A stretch of DNA of 64,000 nt from JAGVSR01 sp031413815 (GTDB lineage: Bacteria > Pseudomonadota > Alphaproteobacteria > Rhizobiales > Hyphomicrobiaceae): contig JANOFU010000095.1 in assembly GCA_031413815.1 (NCBI GenBank), forward strand, positions 30,061 through 94,060, given 5' to 3'. The position numbers and the translations under genes are program-made. The stretch's first letter is position 1; every line of letters starts with the position of its first letter. Positions 34,785 through 44,111 of the stretch are shown in pieces. The notes under the pieces were generated by a model that did no database searches, had not been told where the DNA came from, and saw only the letters and a program-made list of their open reading frames with translations.

Positions 34785-35884
34785 GCGACACATCCCGCAT
34801 TGATCCCCGGCGGCCCGGCACGATAACCCCGGCTGGAACGCGCCGCGTCGCGCTCTCGAAGCGCCCCGCGGACAAACGCAATGACATCGCGAAACCGCCT
34901 CGAACGACCCTTGAGCCCTCACAGTGGCTCATGGCCATCGCCTATTCGGACCGCGGGAACCTCAACGAGCACGGCCGCCAAGCCCTCGCGGCGGCGGCGA
35001 TCCTTGCCGAGGCGAGCACGGGCGTCCTCGCGGTTGTGCTGGGTGACCTGACTGAAGACCTCGCGACATCCGGCGCAGATCTCACTGCAGTCTTGCCGGA
35101 GTTTGACGCCGCCCGTTTCCAGCCTGAGCGCGAACTCGCCGCCGTCGCGGCTCTGATTGAAGCCTATCGCCCCATTCACATTTTCATCCCTGACAATCCC
35201 CACGGCGAAGCGGACCTCGGCCGGCGGCTTGTGGCCCATTCCGGTGTCAGCGCCGCCACGCATGTCGCTGAATTGGATCGCCATCACGCCGCCGTTCATT
35301 GGCCGGGCAGCGCAGTCCTTGCGTCGGCTCCCTTGCCCCGTGTTGTTTTGCTGGAGGCCGCCGCCGTCGATACCGGACTGCCGTTTGTTGGCGCAGGGCG
35401 AACACTGCGGCCGGACGAACTGCCACGCATCGCGCCGGTTTCTGAAATCTGTCGCGATCTCGGCCTCACCGCCTCAGAAGCATCCGCCGTCGCACTGGAA
35501 GAAGCCGATTTCGTCGTCTCCGCCGGACATGGCGTCCGCAATATCGCAACGCTTGAACAGCTGGCACAATCCCTGGGGGCCGCAGTCGGCGCCAGCCGCG
35601 TGGCGGTTGACGAAGGCAAGTTCCCGCGCGACCGGCAGATCGGCGCCTCGGGAAAAACGATATCGGCCAATACCTATATCGCGGCCGGCATTTCCGGCGC
35701 AGTGCAGCACCTGCAAGGCATCAAAGACTGCCGCCACGTCATCGCCATCAACAAAGACGCAAGCGCACCGATCGTCAAACGCGCCGATCTCACCATCGTC
35801 GGCGACGCCGAAGAGGTCATGCAAGCCCTCGTCACCCGCATCGCCCAAGCCCGCGCTCAACGTGAAACACCGGGAGCCGCGTGA
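34781..35884 (+). CDS. etfA: Electron transfer flavoprotein alpha subunit, Dgc-associated
   Basis: The 367-residue protein starts at an ATG overlapping the dgcB stop (ATGA). The first 45 residues are a basic, Pro-rich extension not found in ordinary ETF alpha chains. The family domain follows, with the C-terminal FAD-binding hallmark ASGKTISANTYIAAGISGA, then QHLQGIKDC and AINKD. It likely takes electrons from DgcA and feeds DgcB. The beta partner is encoded after a 193-base gap filled by a palindromic repeat. Confidence 0.88.
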   Translation: MSDTSRIDPRRPGTITPAGTRRVALSKRPADKRNDIAKPPRTTLEPSQWLMAIAYSDRGNLNEHGRQALAAAAILAEASTGVLAVVLGDLTEDLATSGADLTAVLPEFDAARFQPERELAAVAALIEAYRPIHIFIPDNPHGEADLGRRLVAHSGVSAATHVAELDRHHAAVHWPGSAVLASAPLPRVVLLEAAAVDTGLPFVGAGRTLRPDELPRIAPVSEICRDLGLTASEASAVALEEADFVVSAGHGVRNIATLEQLAQSLGAAVGASRVAVDEGKFPRDRQIGASGKTISANTYIAAGISGAVQHLQGIKDCRHVIAINKDASAPIVKRADLTIVGDAEEVMQALVTRIAQARAQRETPGAA

Positions 35885-35917
35885 TGACAGATACTGAGCA
35901 CAGTATGGACAGCCTAA

Positions 35918-36068
35918 CCCCTCACCCTAACCCTCTCCCTTTGGGAGAGGGAATCGCACCTGGGCGCCGGCCAAACGGTCGGAGTACGGTCGAGCAAGAC
36001 GTCTTTCAGTGGATCCGCAATTGCCGCTCAGATTCCCTCTCCCATAGGGAGAGGGTTAGGGTGAGGGG
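35918..36068. repeat. Palindromic intergenic repeat, family 1 (best-preserved copy)
   Basis: This 151-base element has perfect 22-base terminal inverted arms (35918-35939 and 36047-36068) that read CCCCTCACCCTAACC at the left end. Each arm also folds on itself through CCCTCTCCC/GGGAGAGGG. It occupies nearly all the gap between the two ETF genes. Similar arms are found at 48234-48347. Confidence 0.88.
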
Positions 36069-36076
36069 TTTCGCTC

Positions 36077-36853
36077 ATGCGTAACTCTCCCTCCGTCTCC
36101 ATCGCCGTCCTCGTGTCGGCCAGCCGCCATCCCGTCAGCAGTTTGCCGCGCGCTTGCCGCGGCGACGCCGTCGCCATGGCGCTCGGGCGCACATTCGCGG
36201 GCGACGCATTGCGCGTGATCCATGCCGGCGATCCCACCGATGAGGCGCTGCAAGACTACCTGGCGCTCGGTGCTGACCGCATCGAAGTTCTGTCCATCGC
36301 AGCGGGACACGACCCACTCGCCGCGCTCACAGACTATGCCGGGCACGCCGATATCATCGTCACGGGACTTCGGTCCGAGCAGGGAGCCGGCAGCGGGCTG
36401 TTGCCCTACACATTGGCCCACGCGCTTCGTCGCCCCATCGTCGCCAATGTGCTCGATGCACGCATCGACGGCGGCGAACTCAACATTCTCCAGTTCCTGC
36501 CCAAGGGCCAGCGGCGCACAATCGCGGCCCCCATGCCGATCGTATTGGCCGTGCACCCGCTCGCACCCGCGACGTTGACCTACGCCTATGCCAAGCGCGT
36601 CTCAGGCCGCATCGATGTCGTGGCATCGACCGCCCCGGCGGCTAGGCCCAGTTCCACGCCATGGGCTGTCGAACCCACGCCGCGACGTGCTGTCCCCCTC
36701 AAGGCCGACGATCACAAAGACGGCTACGACCGCATGCTTGCCCTGATCCAGTCCCCATCCCGCGGGGGCGTTGTCGCTTTTGAAGGCAGCAGTGTCGATA
36801 AAGCACAAATTCTGCTCACGTATCTGAGAGACCATCGTCTCGTCGATTTTTAG
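36077..36853 (+). CDS. etfB: Electron transfer flavoprotein beta-like subunit, Dgc-associated
   Basis: The 258-residue protein is a divergent ETF beta subunit. Visible features are an alpha/beta nucleotide-binding fold with ALGRTFAGDALRVIHAGDP, ALQDYLALGADRIEVLS, the AMP-binding-type stretch TGLRSEQGAGSGLLPYTLA and FLPKGQRRTI. The C-terminal 70 residues are unlike common ETF beta chains. Context between etfA, dgcB and gbcA gives the role. It starts 9 bases after the repeat element. Confidence 0.8.
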   Translation: MRNSPSVSIAVLVSASRHPVSSLPRACRGDAVAMALGRTFAGDALRVIHAGDPTDEALQDYLALGADRIEVLSIAAGHDPLAALTDYAGHADIIVTGLRSEQGAGSGLLPYTLAHALRRPIVANVLDARIDGGELNILQFLPKGQRRTIAAPMPIVLAVHPLAPATLTYAYAKRVSGRIDVVASTAPAARPSSTPWAVEPTPRRAVPLKADDHKDGYDRMLALIQSPSRGGVVAFEGSSVDKAQILLTYLRDHRLVDF

Positions 36854-36878
36854 AAACCCTTGGCCAAGGGAGGAGTCC

Positions 36879-38162
36879 ATGCAGCTTTCCAATGAACTGC
36901 GCGCGATGATTTTGCGCCGCCGGCCCGGGTACAGCCTGGAAGCGCCGTTCTATCAAAGCAAAGAGGTACTCGATCTCGATCTGCAGGCGATTTTCGGCCG
37001 CCACTGGATTTACGCTGGCGTCGAACCCGACATTCCCGAACCGGGCGATTACTTCACCGTGCAGATGGGGCGCACTTCTGTTGTGGTCGTCCGCGACGAT
37101 GACATGTCAATCAGCGCCTTCCACAACGTCTGCCGACACCGCGGCGCGCAGTTGTGCGACGGCTTGAAGGGCAGCGTCGGCAACATCGTTTGTCCCTATC
37201 ACCAGTGGACCTACGACCTCACCGGCAAACTTATACACAACGAACACATGGGCGAAAACTTCGACCGCAGCCAGTTCAGCCTCAAGAAAGTCCACGTCGG
37301 CAACTTGGCCGGCCTGTTGTTCATTTGCTTAGCGGACACCCCGCCGGCCGACTTCGAAGACATGCGCCGCGAGATGGAACCCTACATTCTCCCGCACCGG
37401 ATCAAGGACTGTAAAGTTGCGTTCGAAGAAGACCTGATCGAGCACGGCAACTGGAAGTTCACGATGGAGAACAACCGGGAATGCTATCACTGCAAAGCCA
37501 ACCACCCGGAACTCACCATCTCGCTCTATGAATTCGGGTTCGGCTACCAGCCGTCACCGGAAAACGCGAGCGACGTGCAGGCCTATAAGGACCTCACCAA
37601 AAAGGAACACGCCCGCTGGGAAGCCTGCGGACTGCCCTCGGTTGAGCGCGAGTTTTTAGATAGCCGCGCCACAGCCTATCGCACCGAGCGCTTGCCGCTC
37701 GACAAGGCCGGCGAAAGCCAAACCATGACCAGCAAGGTTGCGTGCCAAAAGCTGCTCGGCGATTTGACCCAACGCAATCTCGGCGGCTTGTCGTTCTGGA
37801 CGCAACCGAATTCCTGGCACCACTTTATGTCCGATCACATCGTCACATTCAGCGTGTTCCCCATCGACGCCGAGCACACGCTCCTGCGCACCAAATGGCT
37901 GGTGCATAAGGATGCCGTCGAGGGCCGCGATTACGATCCGAAAGATCTCAGCGCCGTCTGGCACGCGACCAACAAGCAAGACGGCGCGCTGGTGGAACGC
38001 ACACACATCGGCTCTCAGAGCGCCGCCTACCAGCCCGGTCCCTACTCGCCCTACACCGAGGAACTCGTGGAAAAGTTCATGTCCTGGTATTTCAAGCGCC
38101 TGCGCGCGGAGACGGGATTGGGCGCGGGCGCTAACGTCAGCTCCATGGCCGCGAGCGGTTGA
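36879..38162 (+). CDS. gbcA: Glycine betaine monooxygenase, Rieske oxygenase component
   Basis: The 427-residue oxygenase demethylates glycine betaine to dimethylglycine. The Rieske [2Fe-2S] ligands are Cys85 and His87 (CRHRGAQLC) and Cys105 and His108 (CPYHQWTYD). The mononuclear iron site lies in ENNRECYHCKANHPE, with His204 and His209. AAGGGAGGAG just before the ATG is a strong ribosome-binding site. The gene starts 25 bases after etfB and is followed after 6 bases by its reductase gbcB. Length and motifs fit GbcA of Pseudomonas. Confidence 0.94.
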   Translation: MQLSNELRAMILRRRPGYSLEAPFYQSKEVLDLDLQAIFGRHWIYAGVEPDIPEPGDYFTVQMGRTSVVVVRDDDMSISAFHNVCRHRGAQLCDGLKGSVGNIVCPYHQWTYDLTGKLIHNEHMGENFDRSQFSLKKVHVGNLAGLLFICLADTPPADFEDMRREMEPYILPHRIKDCKVAFEEDLIEHGNWKFTMENNRECYHCKANHPELTISLYEFGFGYQPSPENASDVQAYKDLTKKEHARWEACGLPSVEREFLDSRATAYRTERLPLDKAGESQTMTSKVACQKLLGDLTQRNLGGLSFWTQPNSWHHFMSDHIVTFSVFPIDAEHTLLRTKWLVHKDAVEGRDYDPKDLSAVWHATNKQDGALVERTHIGSQSAAYQPGPYSPYTEELVEKFMSWYFKRLRAETGLGAGANVSSMAASG

Positions 38163-38168
38163 GGGGTT

Positions 38169-39284
38169 ATGAGCGAGAATGGCACGACGGGCAGGCTTAG
38201 GCCGTATCTCTGGGATGCGCTGCCACCCAAATGGGACGCAGACAGCGACGACACGCTGGTGTGCTGCCAGGTGCGGGCAGAAACGCTCGACGTTAAAAGT
38301 TTCTTGTTCCGCACGCGCGCGCCCAAGCTGTTCCGCTTCCGGCCCGGCCAATTCCTAACTCTAGAATTGGAGATCGGCGGCGAGGCGATCAACCGCTGCT
38401 ATACGATCTCGTCGTCGCCAGCGCGGCCCGACACACTGTCCATCACCGTGAAGCGCCACCCGGGTGGCATCGTCTCGAACTGGTTGCATGACACCCTCAA
38501 GCCAGGGACGGAGATCAAAGCTCTCGGGCCGGCTGGCGAGTTCAGCTGCACGCTGCATCCAGCCCAAAAGTATCTGTTCCTGTCGGGTGGCTCCGGCATC
38601 ACACCGCTGATGTCGATGGCGCGCGCGCATTATGATCTCGGCGAAGACCACGACATCGTCTTCGTGCACAGCGCACGATCCCCGCGCGACGTCATTTTCC
38701 GCCAAGAGCTGGCGGCGATGGTGCACGGCCTGCCGCACTTCCGCACGGCGTTCGTGTGCGAGACAACAGACAGTGAGCCGGACTTTACCGAGCACACCGG
38801 ATATCTGACCCTGCCGATGCTGCGTGCTATCACGCGCGACTTCGCCCAGCGCGAAATATTCTGCTGTGGCCCCGCACCGTACATGGCCGCTGTGCGCGCG
38901 CTGTTGCAGGGCATTGGCTTTGACATGAAGCACTATCACGAGGAGAGCTTCTCGTTCGGCGAACTGAGCCCGACGGTTACTGTATCCGCAGCACCGCCAG
39001 CCATGACAGCCGCAGCCGAAGGCGGCTTCAAAATCGAGTTCACGAAATCCGGCCAGACGATCGTCTGCGGACCGGATCAATTTATTCTCGAAGCAGCCAA
39101 GGCCGCGGGCATGCGCCTGCCGTTCTCCTGTGCACAGGGTCTATGCGGGACCTGTAAATCCAAGAAGCTGTCCGGCGACGTTGCCATGACCCACCAAGGC
39201 GGCATCCGCAAACGCGAGATCGACGCCGGCATGATCCTGCCGTGCTGCTCCAAGCCGCTGAGCGATGTGGTGTTGGAGAAGTAG
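38169..39284 (+). CDS. gbcB: Glycine betaine monooxygenase, reductase component
   Basis: The 371-residue protein has an FAD-binding barrel (RFRPGQFLTLELEIGGE, NRCYTISSSPARPD), an NAD-binding domain (YLFLSGGSGITPLMSMAR, CCGPAPYM) and a C-terminal plant-type [2Fe-2S] ferredoxin domain (SCAQGLCGTCKSKKLSG, with Cys321, Cys326, Cys329 and a later Cys). It passes electrons from NAD(P)H to GbcA. It is the last gene of the rightward dgc-gbc run and converges with choV. Confidence 0.94.
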   Translation: MSENGTTGRLRPYLWDALPPKWDADSDDTLVCCQVRAETLDVKSFLFRTRAPKLFRFRPGQFLTLELEIGGEAINRCYTISSSPARPDTLSITVKRHPGGIVSNWLHDTLKPGTEIKALGPAGEFSCTLHPAQKYLFLSGGSGITPLMSMARAHYDLGEDHDIVFVHSARSPRDVIFRQELAAMVHGLPHFRTAFVCETTDSEPDFTEHTGYLTLPMLRAITRDFAQREIFCCGPAPYMAAVRALLQGIGFDMKHYHEESFSFGELSPTVTVSAAPPAMTAAAEGGFKIEFTKSGQTIVCGPDQFILEAAKAAGMRLPFSCAQGLCGTCKSKKLSGDVAMTHQGGIRKREIDAGMILPCCSKPLSDVVLEK

Positions 39285-39324
39285 GCACCAGTGCCCACGC
39301 GTCGCCTCCGCTCCGCTCTTCCAA

Positions 39325-39487
39325 TTTCCCGTCATGGCCGCGTCGCGGCGCGATGCGAGCGGCGCGAGCACAGGCGGCCACCCACGACAGGGGGCAGGCG
39401 AAAATGATAAAGTTCGCTTGCTCGGTCCAACATCCGTGCCGCTGTTGGCTTGACGTGGGCGGCCGCCTGTGCGGCCGTGACGGGAAA
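39325..39487. repeat. Palindromic intergenic repeat, family 2
   Basis: The element starts with TTTCCCGTCATGGCCG and ends with CGGCCGTGACGGGAAA, inverted arms with one mismatch in 16. It fills the gap between the convergent gbcB and choV. The same left arm is found twice near 63413 and 63616. Confidence 0.75.
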
Positions 39488-39535
39488 GTGGCTGACTTCA
39501 GCGCACGCAATCAGGTCATGTCCCCGTCAACACGA

Positions 39536-40720
39536 TCACCGTCTCAAAATCGCCTGCAGCAGATTGCGCACACCGATGGCGCCGACCAGCCTGTCTTGGT
39601 CGTCGAACAGCCCAACAGGCGCCACGCCCGATTTATGCATGGCGAGGATCACGGTCTTGAGGCTCGTGCCCGGCCGCGCCCAGTAGACGGGGCTCGTACC
39701 GGCCGGAATTGGGTTCTCGACGTCGCTGCAGGAGACCCACTCTGCCTTTTTTCCGTTGCTCTCGGCTTCACAGACCTTTCCATCCGGATCGACCTTGAAC
39801 CGCGTCGTTTTGCGCAAATCGAGCCACACCCATCCGTCGCCCGCCGGTTCCAGATCGCGCACGTCGCGCATCACGTTCCATGCCGTCAACACCGACAAGG
39901 GATTCACGTTGGCAATGAAGTCGCGCACGTAGTCGTTGGCCGGCCGCAACACGATGTCTTCCGGAATGCCGGACTGCACAATGCGGCCGCCTTCCATAAT
40001 CGTAATGCGGTTGCCGATCTTGAGCGCTTCTTCGAGATCATGGCTCACGAACACGATGGTCTTCTGGATTGTCTTCTGCAGCTGCAACAGCTCATCTTGC
40101 AGCTTGGTGCGGATCAGCGGATCAAGCGCCGAGAACGGTTCGTCCATCAGCAAAATTGGCGCGTCCGTTGCAAACGCACGGGCGAGGCCCACCCGCTGCT
40201 GCATGCCGCCCGATAGCTCGTGGACATACTTGTTGGCCCAGGTATCGAGGCCGACCAGCTTCAATTGCCGGTCAACCCGTTCGTCGTACTCGGCTCCCTT
40301 GACGCCCGACAGCTCAAGCCCGAGCCCCGCGTTCTCGCGCACCGTGCGCCACGGCAGCAGCGCGAACTGCTGGAACACCATCGCCACTTGCTTCTGGCGG
40401 ATCTTGCGCAGCGTGTCCGCGTCGCACGAGGCGACGTCGACCATGCGGTCGCCGTCCTTCACCAGAACTTGCCCACGCGCCACCTTGTTGAGGCCGTTGA
40501 CCGCGCGCAGAAGCGTGGACTTGCCGGACCCCGACAGGCCCATCAGCACTGAAATTTCGCCTTCCTGCACGGTGAGATTGGCACCGGCCGCACCCAGTAC
40601 AGCGCCCGACTTGGCCAGGATCTCGGCCCGTGTCGCGCCGCCATCGACGAGCTTCAGCGCGGCTGGGATATCTTTGCCAAAGATGATGTCGACGTTCTTG
40701 AAATCAACCGCGATGCTCAT
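39536..40720 (-). CDS. choV: Choline/betaine ABC importer ATPase
   Basis: The 394-residue ATPase belongs to the OpuA/ProV family that energises quaternary-amine import. The Walker A is GLSGSGKST at residues 61-69, Q-loop VFQQFALLPWRTV, signature LSGGMQQRVGLARA and Walker B ILLMDEPFSALD. After the ATPase, a C-terminal regulatory part ends in a CBS-like stretch (GLFDDQDRLVGAIGVRNLL). It overlaps choW by four bases and is the last gene of a choXWV operon. Confidence 0.92.
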   Translation of the reverse strand: MSIAVDFKNVDIIFGKDIPAALKLVDGGATRAEILAKSGAVLGAAGANLTVQEGEISVLMGLSGSGKSTLLRAVNGLNKVARGQVLVKDGDRMVDVASCDADTLRKIRQKQVAMVFQQFALLPWRTVRENAGLGLELSGVKGAEYDERVDRQLKLVGLDTWANKYVHELSGGMQQRVGLARAFATDAPILLMDEPFSALDPLIRTKLQDELLQLQKTIQKTIVFVSHDLEEALKIGNRITIMEGGRIVQSGIPEDIVLRPANDYVRDFIANVNPLSVLTAWNVMRDVRDLEPAGDGWVWLDLRKTTRFKVDPDGKVCEAESNGKKAEWVSCSDVENPIPAGTSPVYWARPGTSLKTVILAMHKSGVAPVGLFDDQDRLVGAIGVRNLLQAILRR

Positions 40721-41571
40721 TTCTTAGCCCCCGTTCTGACGGCCAGGGCACGATCCAGAATGATGGCGAGAACAACGAGCGACAGCCCCGCTTCAATCCC
40801 GAGCGGGATATTGCGCCGGGCAAGCGCCGCGTTAACGGGATTGCCGAGGCTCGGCGCACCGATCAGCGTGGCGAACACGACCATCGACAAAGACAGCATG
40901 ATGCATTGCGTGAGACCCGCCATGATTGACGGCATGGCGGCAGGCAATTCCACCTTCCACAATTGCTGAGCTTTCGTGGCACCGAAACTTTCGCCGGCTT
41001 CCAGCATCGGCTTGGGGATCGAGGTCAACCCCAGATAGGTCATGCGCACGGGCGCAGGCATCGCGAAAATGATCGTGACAATGAGCGCGGGAGCCGCACC
41101 CAGGCCGAACAAGATCAAAATTGGGATCAGGTAGACGAACGTTGGCATGGTCTGCATCAGGTCGAGGACCGGCTGCATCACTTTCCAAACGCGAGGGTTA
41201 TGCGCGGCCCAAATGCCGAGAGGCACACCCATCGACATGGACAAAGCCGTGGCCGCCACCACCAGCACCAAGGTCTGGACGGTTTCTTTCCACAGACCCT
41301 GATTGAGGATGAACAGGAAGCCGAGCATTACACCGATCGCGAGCCACTTCGACCGCTGCAACCAATAGGCGAAGCCCGCCAATGCCGCGGCAAGAATGAC
41401 CGGCGGTACCATCAGCAAAAGGTCGGTGGAGCTTTCGACTGCAAAGTTGAGGCTGGTCTTGATCGCGTCGAACAGCCACTGAAAGTAAGTGATAATGAAA
41501 TCAATGAGGGCTTTGCCCCACTGGCCGACGGGAATTTTCCATTCCGTCAGCAACTTTGAAATGGGATCCAT
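40717..41571 (-). CDS. choW: Choline/betaine ABC importer permease
   Basis: The 284-residue permease has a hydrophilic N-terminal segment and about six transmembrane helices. The family coupling motif is seen around GESFGATKAQQLWKVELPAAMPSI, split into helices that contact the ATPase. It is similar to ProW and ChoW. It lies between choX and choV in one minus-strand operon. Confidence 0.92.
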   Translation of the reverse strand: MDPISKLLTEWKIPVGQWGKALIDFIITYFQWLFDAIKTSLNFAVESSTDLLLMVPPVILAAALAGFAYWLQRSKWLAIGVMLGFLFILNQGLWKETVQTLVLVVAATALSMSMGVPLGIWAAHNPRVWKVMQPVLDLMQTMPTFVYLIPILILFGLGAAPALIVTIIFAMPAPVRMTYLGLTSIPKPMLEAGESFGATKAQQLWKVELPAAMPSIMAGLTQCIMLSLSMVVFATLIGAPSLGNPVNAALARRNIPLGIEAGLSLVVLAIILDRALAVRTGAKK

Positions 41572-41662
41572 CGTGCCCTCCCCAGGGACGAGGCACTGTC
41601 CGGAGCGGACCGGCCGCTTCTGACAACGGCCGGCCGGCTTCCAGGATCAATGCTGCAGATGA

Positions 41663-42595
41663 CTATTTGGCAAGGGCTGCCTTCACTGCTGATGCTGCGT
41701 CGCCACCATCAATAGTGGTCACGCCCGCAAGCCACGGCGTCACAGCGTCCGGGTTGGCCTTCAACCACGCCAAGGCTGTTGCCTTAGGATCAGCGCCATC
41801 CTTCAGCACGGGTGCCATCATCGCGCCTTCCATGGCGAGAGTGAACTTGAGGTTGGTAAGCAGCTTGCCGACGTTCGGGCACTCTGTGGTGTAGCCCGCG
41901 CGAACGTTGGTGTGAACCGTTGCCGCGCCGAAGCCGGAATCGCCCATGCCATCGAGATAGTGGATCTTCATTTCACCCATCACCGGGTGCGGCGTCCAGC
42001 CGAGGAAAATGATCCACTTGTTGTCCTTGATGGCCTTCTCGGCTTCCGTCAACATGCCCGCTTCCGAGCTTTCGACGAGAGTGAAGCCTTCGAGTCCGTT
42101 TTCCTTTTTGGCAATCATTTCGCCAATGATGCGGTTGCCGTCGTTGCCCGCTTCAATGCCGTAAATCTTGCCGCCGAATTTATCTTTGTTGGCTGCGAGA
42201 TCTTTCAAGCTCTTCACGCCAGCGTCGGCGACATACTGCGGAACGACGAGGCCGTAGCCCGCGTTCTCGAGATTGGTGGAGATCGTTTCAACCGACTTGT
42301 CGTCCGTGTAAGCCTTGATGTCGGCAGTCATGCTCGGCATCCAGTTGCCGAGGAACACGTCGATGTCTTTGCTCTTCATCGAAGCGTAAGTTACCGGAAC
42401 GGCCAGACCGGCCTTAACGTCGGGCGTGTAACCCAAGGCTTCGAGAATAACCTGGGTTACGCCGGTCGTAACCTGAATGTCCGTCCAGCCCACGTCTGCA
42501 AAACGGACCTTCTTGCAGGTGGCCGGCTCGGCGGCCGTTGCAGCGGTGGCGAACAGCCCCAAAGCAACAATGGCCGGAATTATAGCGCGTTTCAT
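41663..42595 (-). CDS. choX: Periplasmic choline-binding protein
   Basis: The 310-residue substrate-binding protein starts at an ATG with AAGGAG 5-6 bases upstream and a Sec signal peptide ending near ATAAEPA. Features of the OpuAC/ChoX group include VGWTDIQVTTGVTQVILEAL, DVFLGNWMPSM and WIIFLGWTPHPV, whose aromatic residues would box the trimethylammonium group. An upstream extension to 42691 would bury the signal peptide and is unlikely. Whether choline or betaine is preferred cannot be decided from sequence; the betA/betB genes favour choline. Confidence 0.9.
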   Translation of the reverse strand: MKRAIIPAIVALGLFATAATAAEPATCKKVRFADVGWTDIQVTTGVTQVILEALGYTPDVKAGLAVPVTYASMKSKDIDVFLGNWMPSMTADIKAYTDDKSVETISTNLENAGYGLVVPQYVADAGVKSLKDLAANKDKFGGKIYGIEAGNDGNRIIGEMIAKKENGLEGFTLVESSEAGMLTEAEKAIKDNKWIIFLGWTPHPVMGEMKIHYLDGMGDSGFGAATVHTNVRAGYTTECPNVGKLLTNLKFTLAMEGAMMAPVLKDGADPKATALAWLKANPDAVTPWLAGVTTIDGGDAASAVKAALAK

Positions 42596-42835
42596 GGCAA
42601 CTCCTTCGGTTTGGAGGAACATTGGACGATCTCTTCCAACACCCGGCCTCATTGAAATGGGCTGGGCCGTTTTACTCCCTGTGGCGGTCACGGTGGGCCA
42701 AAACCCGGGCCGCGTCCTGATGACAGATCGAATAGTAACAGGCGCGACGCCGATTTATCAATTACGACATAATCTGGCTTTTTGGCGTCTGGCCTCGTGC
42801 GGCCGTGGTCAAGCCGCCGGGCCGCCCGGGCGGGC

Positions 42836-43879
42836 TCAAACGGCCGGACGCTTCGAGCCGCGCACGGATTTTCTGGTCTTAGCCGGTAACGGCGGCAGGA
42901 ATGAAATGGCCTCTACCGGCGAATAGGGATTGCGCTCGCTGCGCGGCGTCCGGCCGTACAAAGAGCGATACGATTTGCTGAAGTGACAGGTCGATTGGAA
43001 CCCGCACGACACCGCGATCTGCGTGATCGACATCTGGGTTTGCATCAGCAGTTCGCGCGCCCGGCGCAGCCGCAGCTTCAGGTAATACTTCGACGGCGTC
43101 GTTTCCAAACTCTCGTGGAACATGCGCTGCACCTGGCGCAACGACAGCCCGGCGGATTTCGCCAGTTCGACCGCGGACAGGGGTTCTTCGACGTTGGCTT
43201 CCATCAGGGCCGCGACATCGACCAAGGCGCGGTGGTTAAAGCCAAGCCTGGCCGCCAGCGGAATATGCTGCCGGTCGTGGCTGTCGCGCACGCGATCCAT
43301 GATGAATTGGTTCGAAATTTCCGCGACCAGCGTCTTGCCGAAGTGCTGGCGGACCAGTGCCAGCATCATATCGATGGGTGCTACGCCGCCCGTGCAGGTG
43401 ATGCGATCGCGATCAATCACGAACAGCTCTTCAAGAAACGTCACGCGCGCATACGTTTCCTGCAAGCTCGCCATGTTTTCCCAGTGAATCGTGCACTTGT
43501 AGCCATCAAGAAGCCCCGACTTCACCAGCGCGTAGGTGCCTGTGCACAGCCCACCAAGCACCGCGCCATCGCGCGCCATCCGGCGCAGCAACGTGATGAC
43601 TTTGTCGTCCACGAATTTGGTGACGCCTGTGCCACCGCAGACGAACACCATATCGAAAGGGCCCGACTTGTCGTACGTAGTGACTTGCAGCGGTGCCAAG
43701 CCGTTGCTGGCGGCGACCGGCTGGCCGTCGGTTGTGATCACCGACCAGGAATACTTCGATTTGCCACTGAGGTGATTGGCCATCCGCAGCACTTCCACAG
43801 CGCTGGCGAACGCGATCATCGTAAATTCGTTGAGGATCAGAAACCCGACCCGGCACACCGAACCGATCTCTTTAGCCAC
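42836..43879 (-). CDS. gbdR: AraC-family regulator of betaine catabolism (GbdR-like)
   Basis: The protein has 347 residues from the GTG at 43879, chosen for an AAGGTG just upstream; a GTG at 43924 would add 15. The N-terminal half is a DJ-1/PfpI-like (GlxA-type) sensor domain (VGFLILNEFTMIAFASAVEVL, VCGGTGV, GGLCTGTYALVKSGLLDG). The C-terminal half is an AraC DNA-binding domain (SLRQVQRMFHESLETTPSKY, ITQIAVSCGFQSTCHFSKSY). GbdR activates gbc, dgc, sox and choline transport genes in Pseudomonas when betaine or dimethylglycine is present; the location here supports the same job. Confidence 0.85.
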   Translation of the reverse strand: MAKEIGSVCRVGFLILNEFTMIAFASAVEVLRMANHLSGKSKYSWSVITTDGQPVAASNGLAPLQVTTYDKSGPFDMVFVCGGTGVTKFVDDKVITLLRRMARDGAVLGGLCTGTYALVKSGLLDGYKCTIHWENMASLQETYARVTFLEELFVIDRDRITCTGGVAPIDMMLALVRQHFGKTLVAEISNQFIMDRVRDSHDRQHIPLAARLGFNHRALVDVAALMEANVEEPLSAVELAKSAGLSLRQVQRMFHESLETTPSKYYLKLRLRRARELLMQTQMSITQIAVSCGFQSTCHFSKSYRSLYGRTPRSERNPYSPVEAISFLPPLPAKTRKSVRGSKRPAV

Positions 43880-44004
43880 GAGGCACCTTGATGCAAGCAC
43901 AGAGGCGGCCAAGCTTGCCACCACCTACAAACTAGATGTTGCCACAAATGTCGCAAATTCTCAAGTCGTGTCGCGTGACGACGGCGCAAATTTTCAGATG
44001 CATC

Positions 44005-44028
44005 GAGGCGTGCGCAAGGGCACGCCTC
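44005..44028 (-). terminator. Hairpin downstream of the DsrE-like gene
   Basis: GAGGCGTGC and GCACGCCTC form a perfect 9-bp stem with a 6-base loop, 84 bases beyond the stop of the minus-strand DsrE-like gene and upstream of gbdR. No T-run follows on the minus strand, so termination is uncertain. Confidence 0.35.
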
Positions 44029-44111
44029 ATGTGCCTTACAAGATTTTACATTTTGTGAAGGCGACGCTGCTTTGAGTGACACGGGCAGCTCTGATTGTGT
44101 GCATCGAGAAC

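Noticed and set aside
42983..43891. 302-residue open frame antisense to the gbdR-like gene
   Set aside because: The AraC and DJ-1-like motifs are on the minus strand; this frame is low-complexity and Arg/His-rich.
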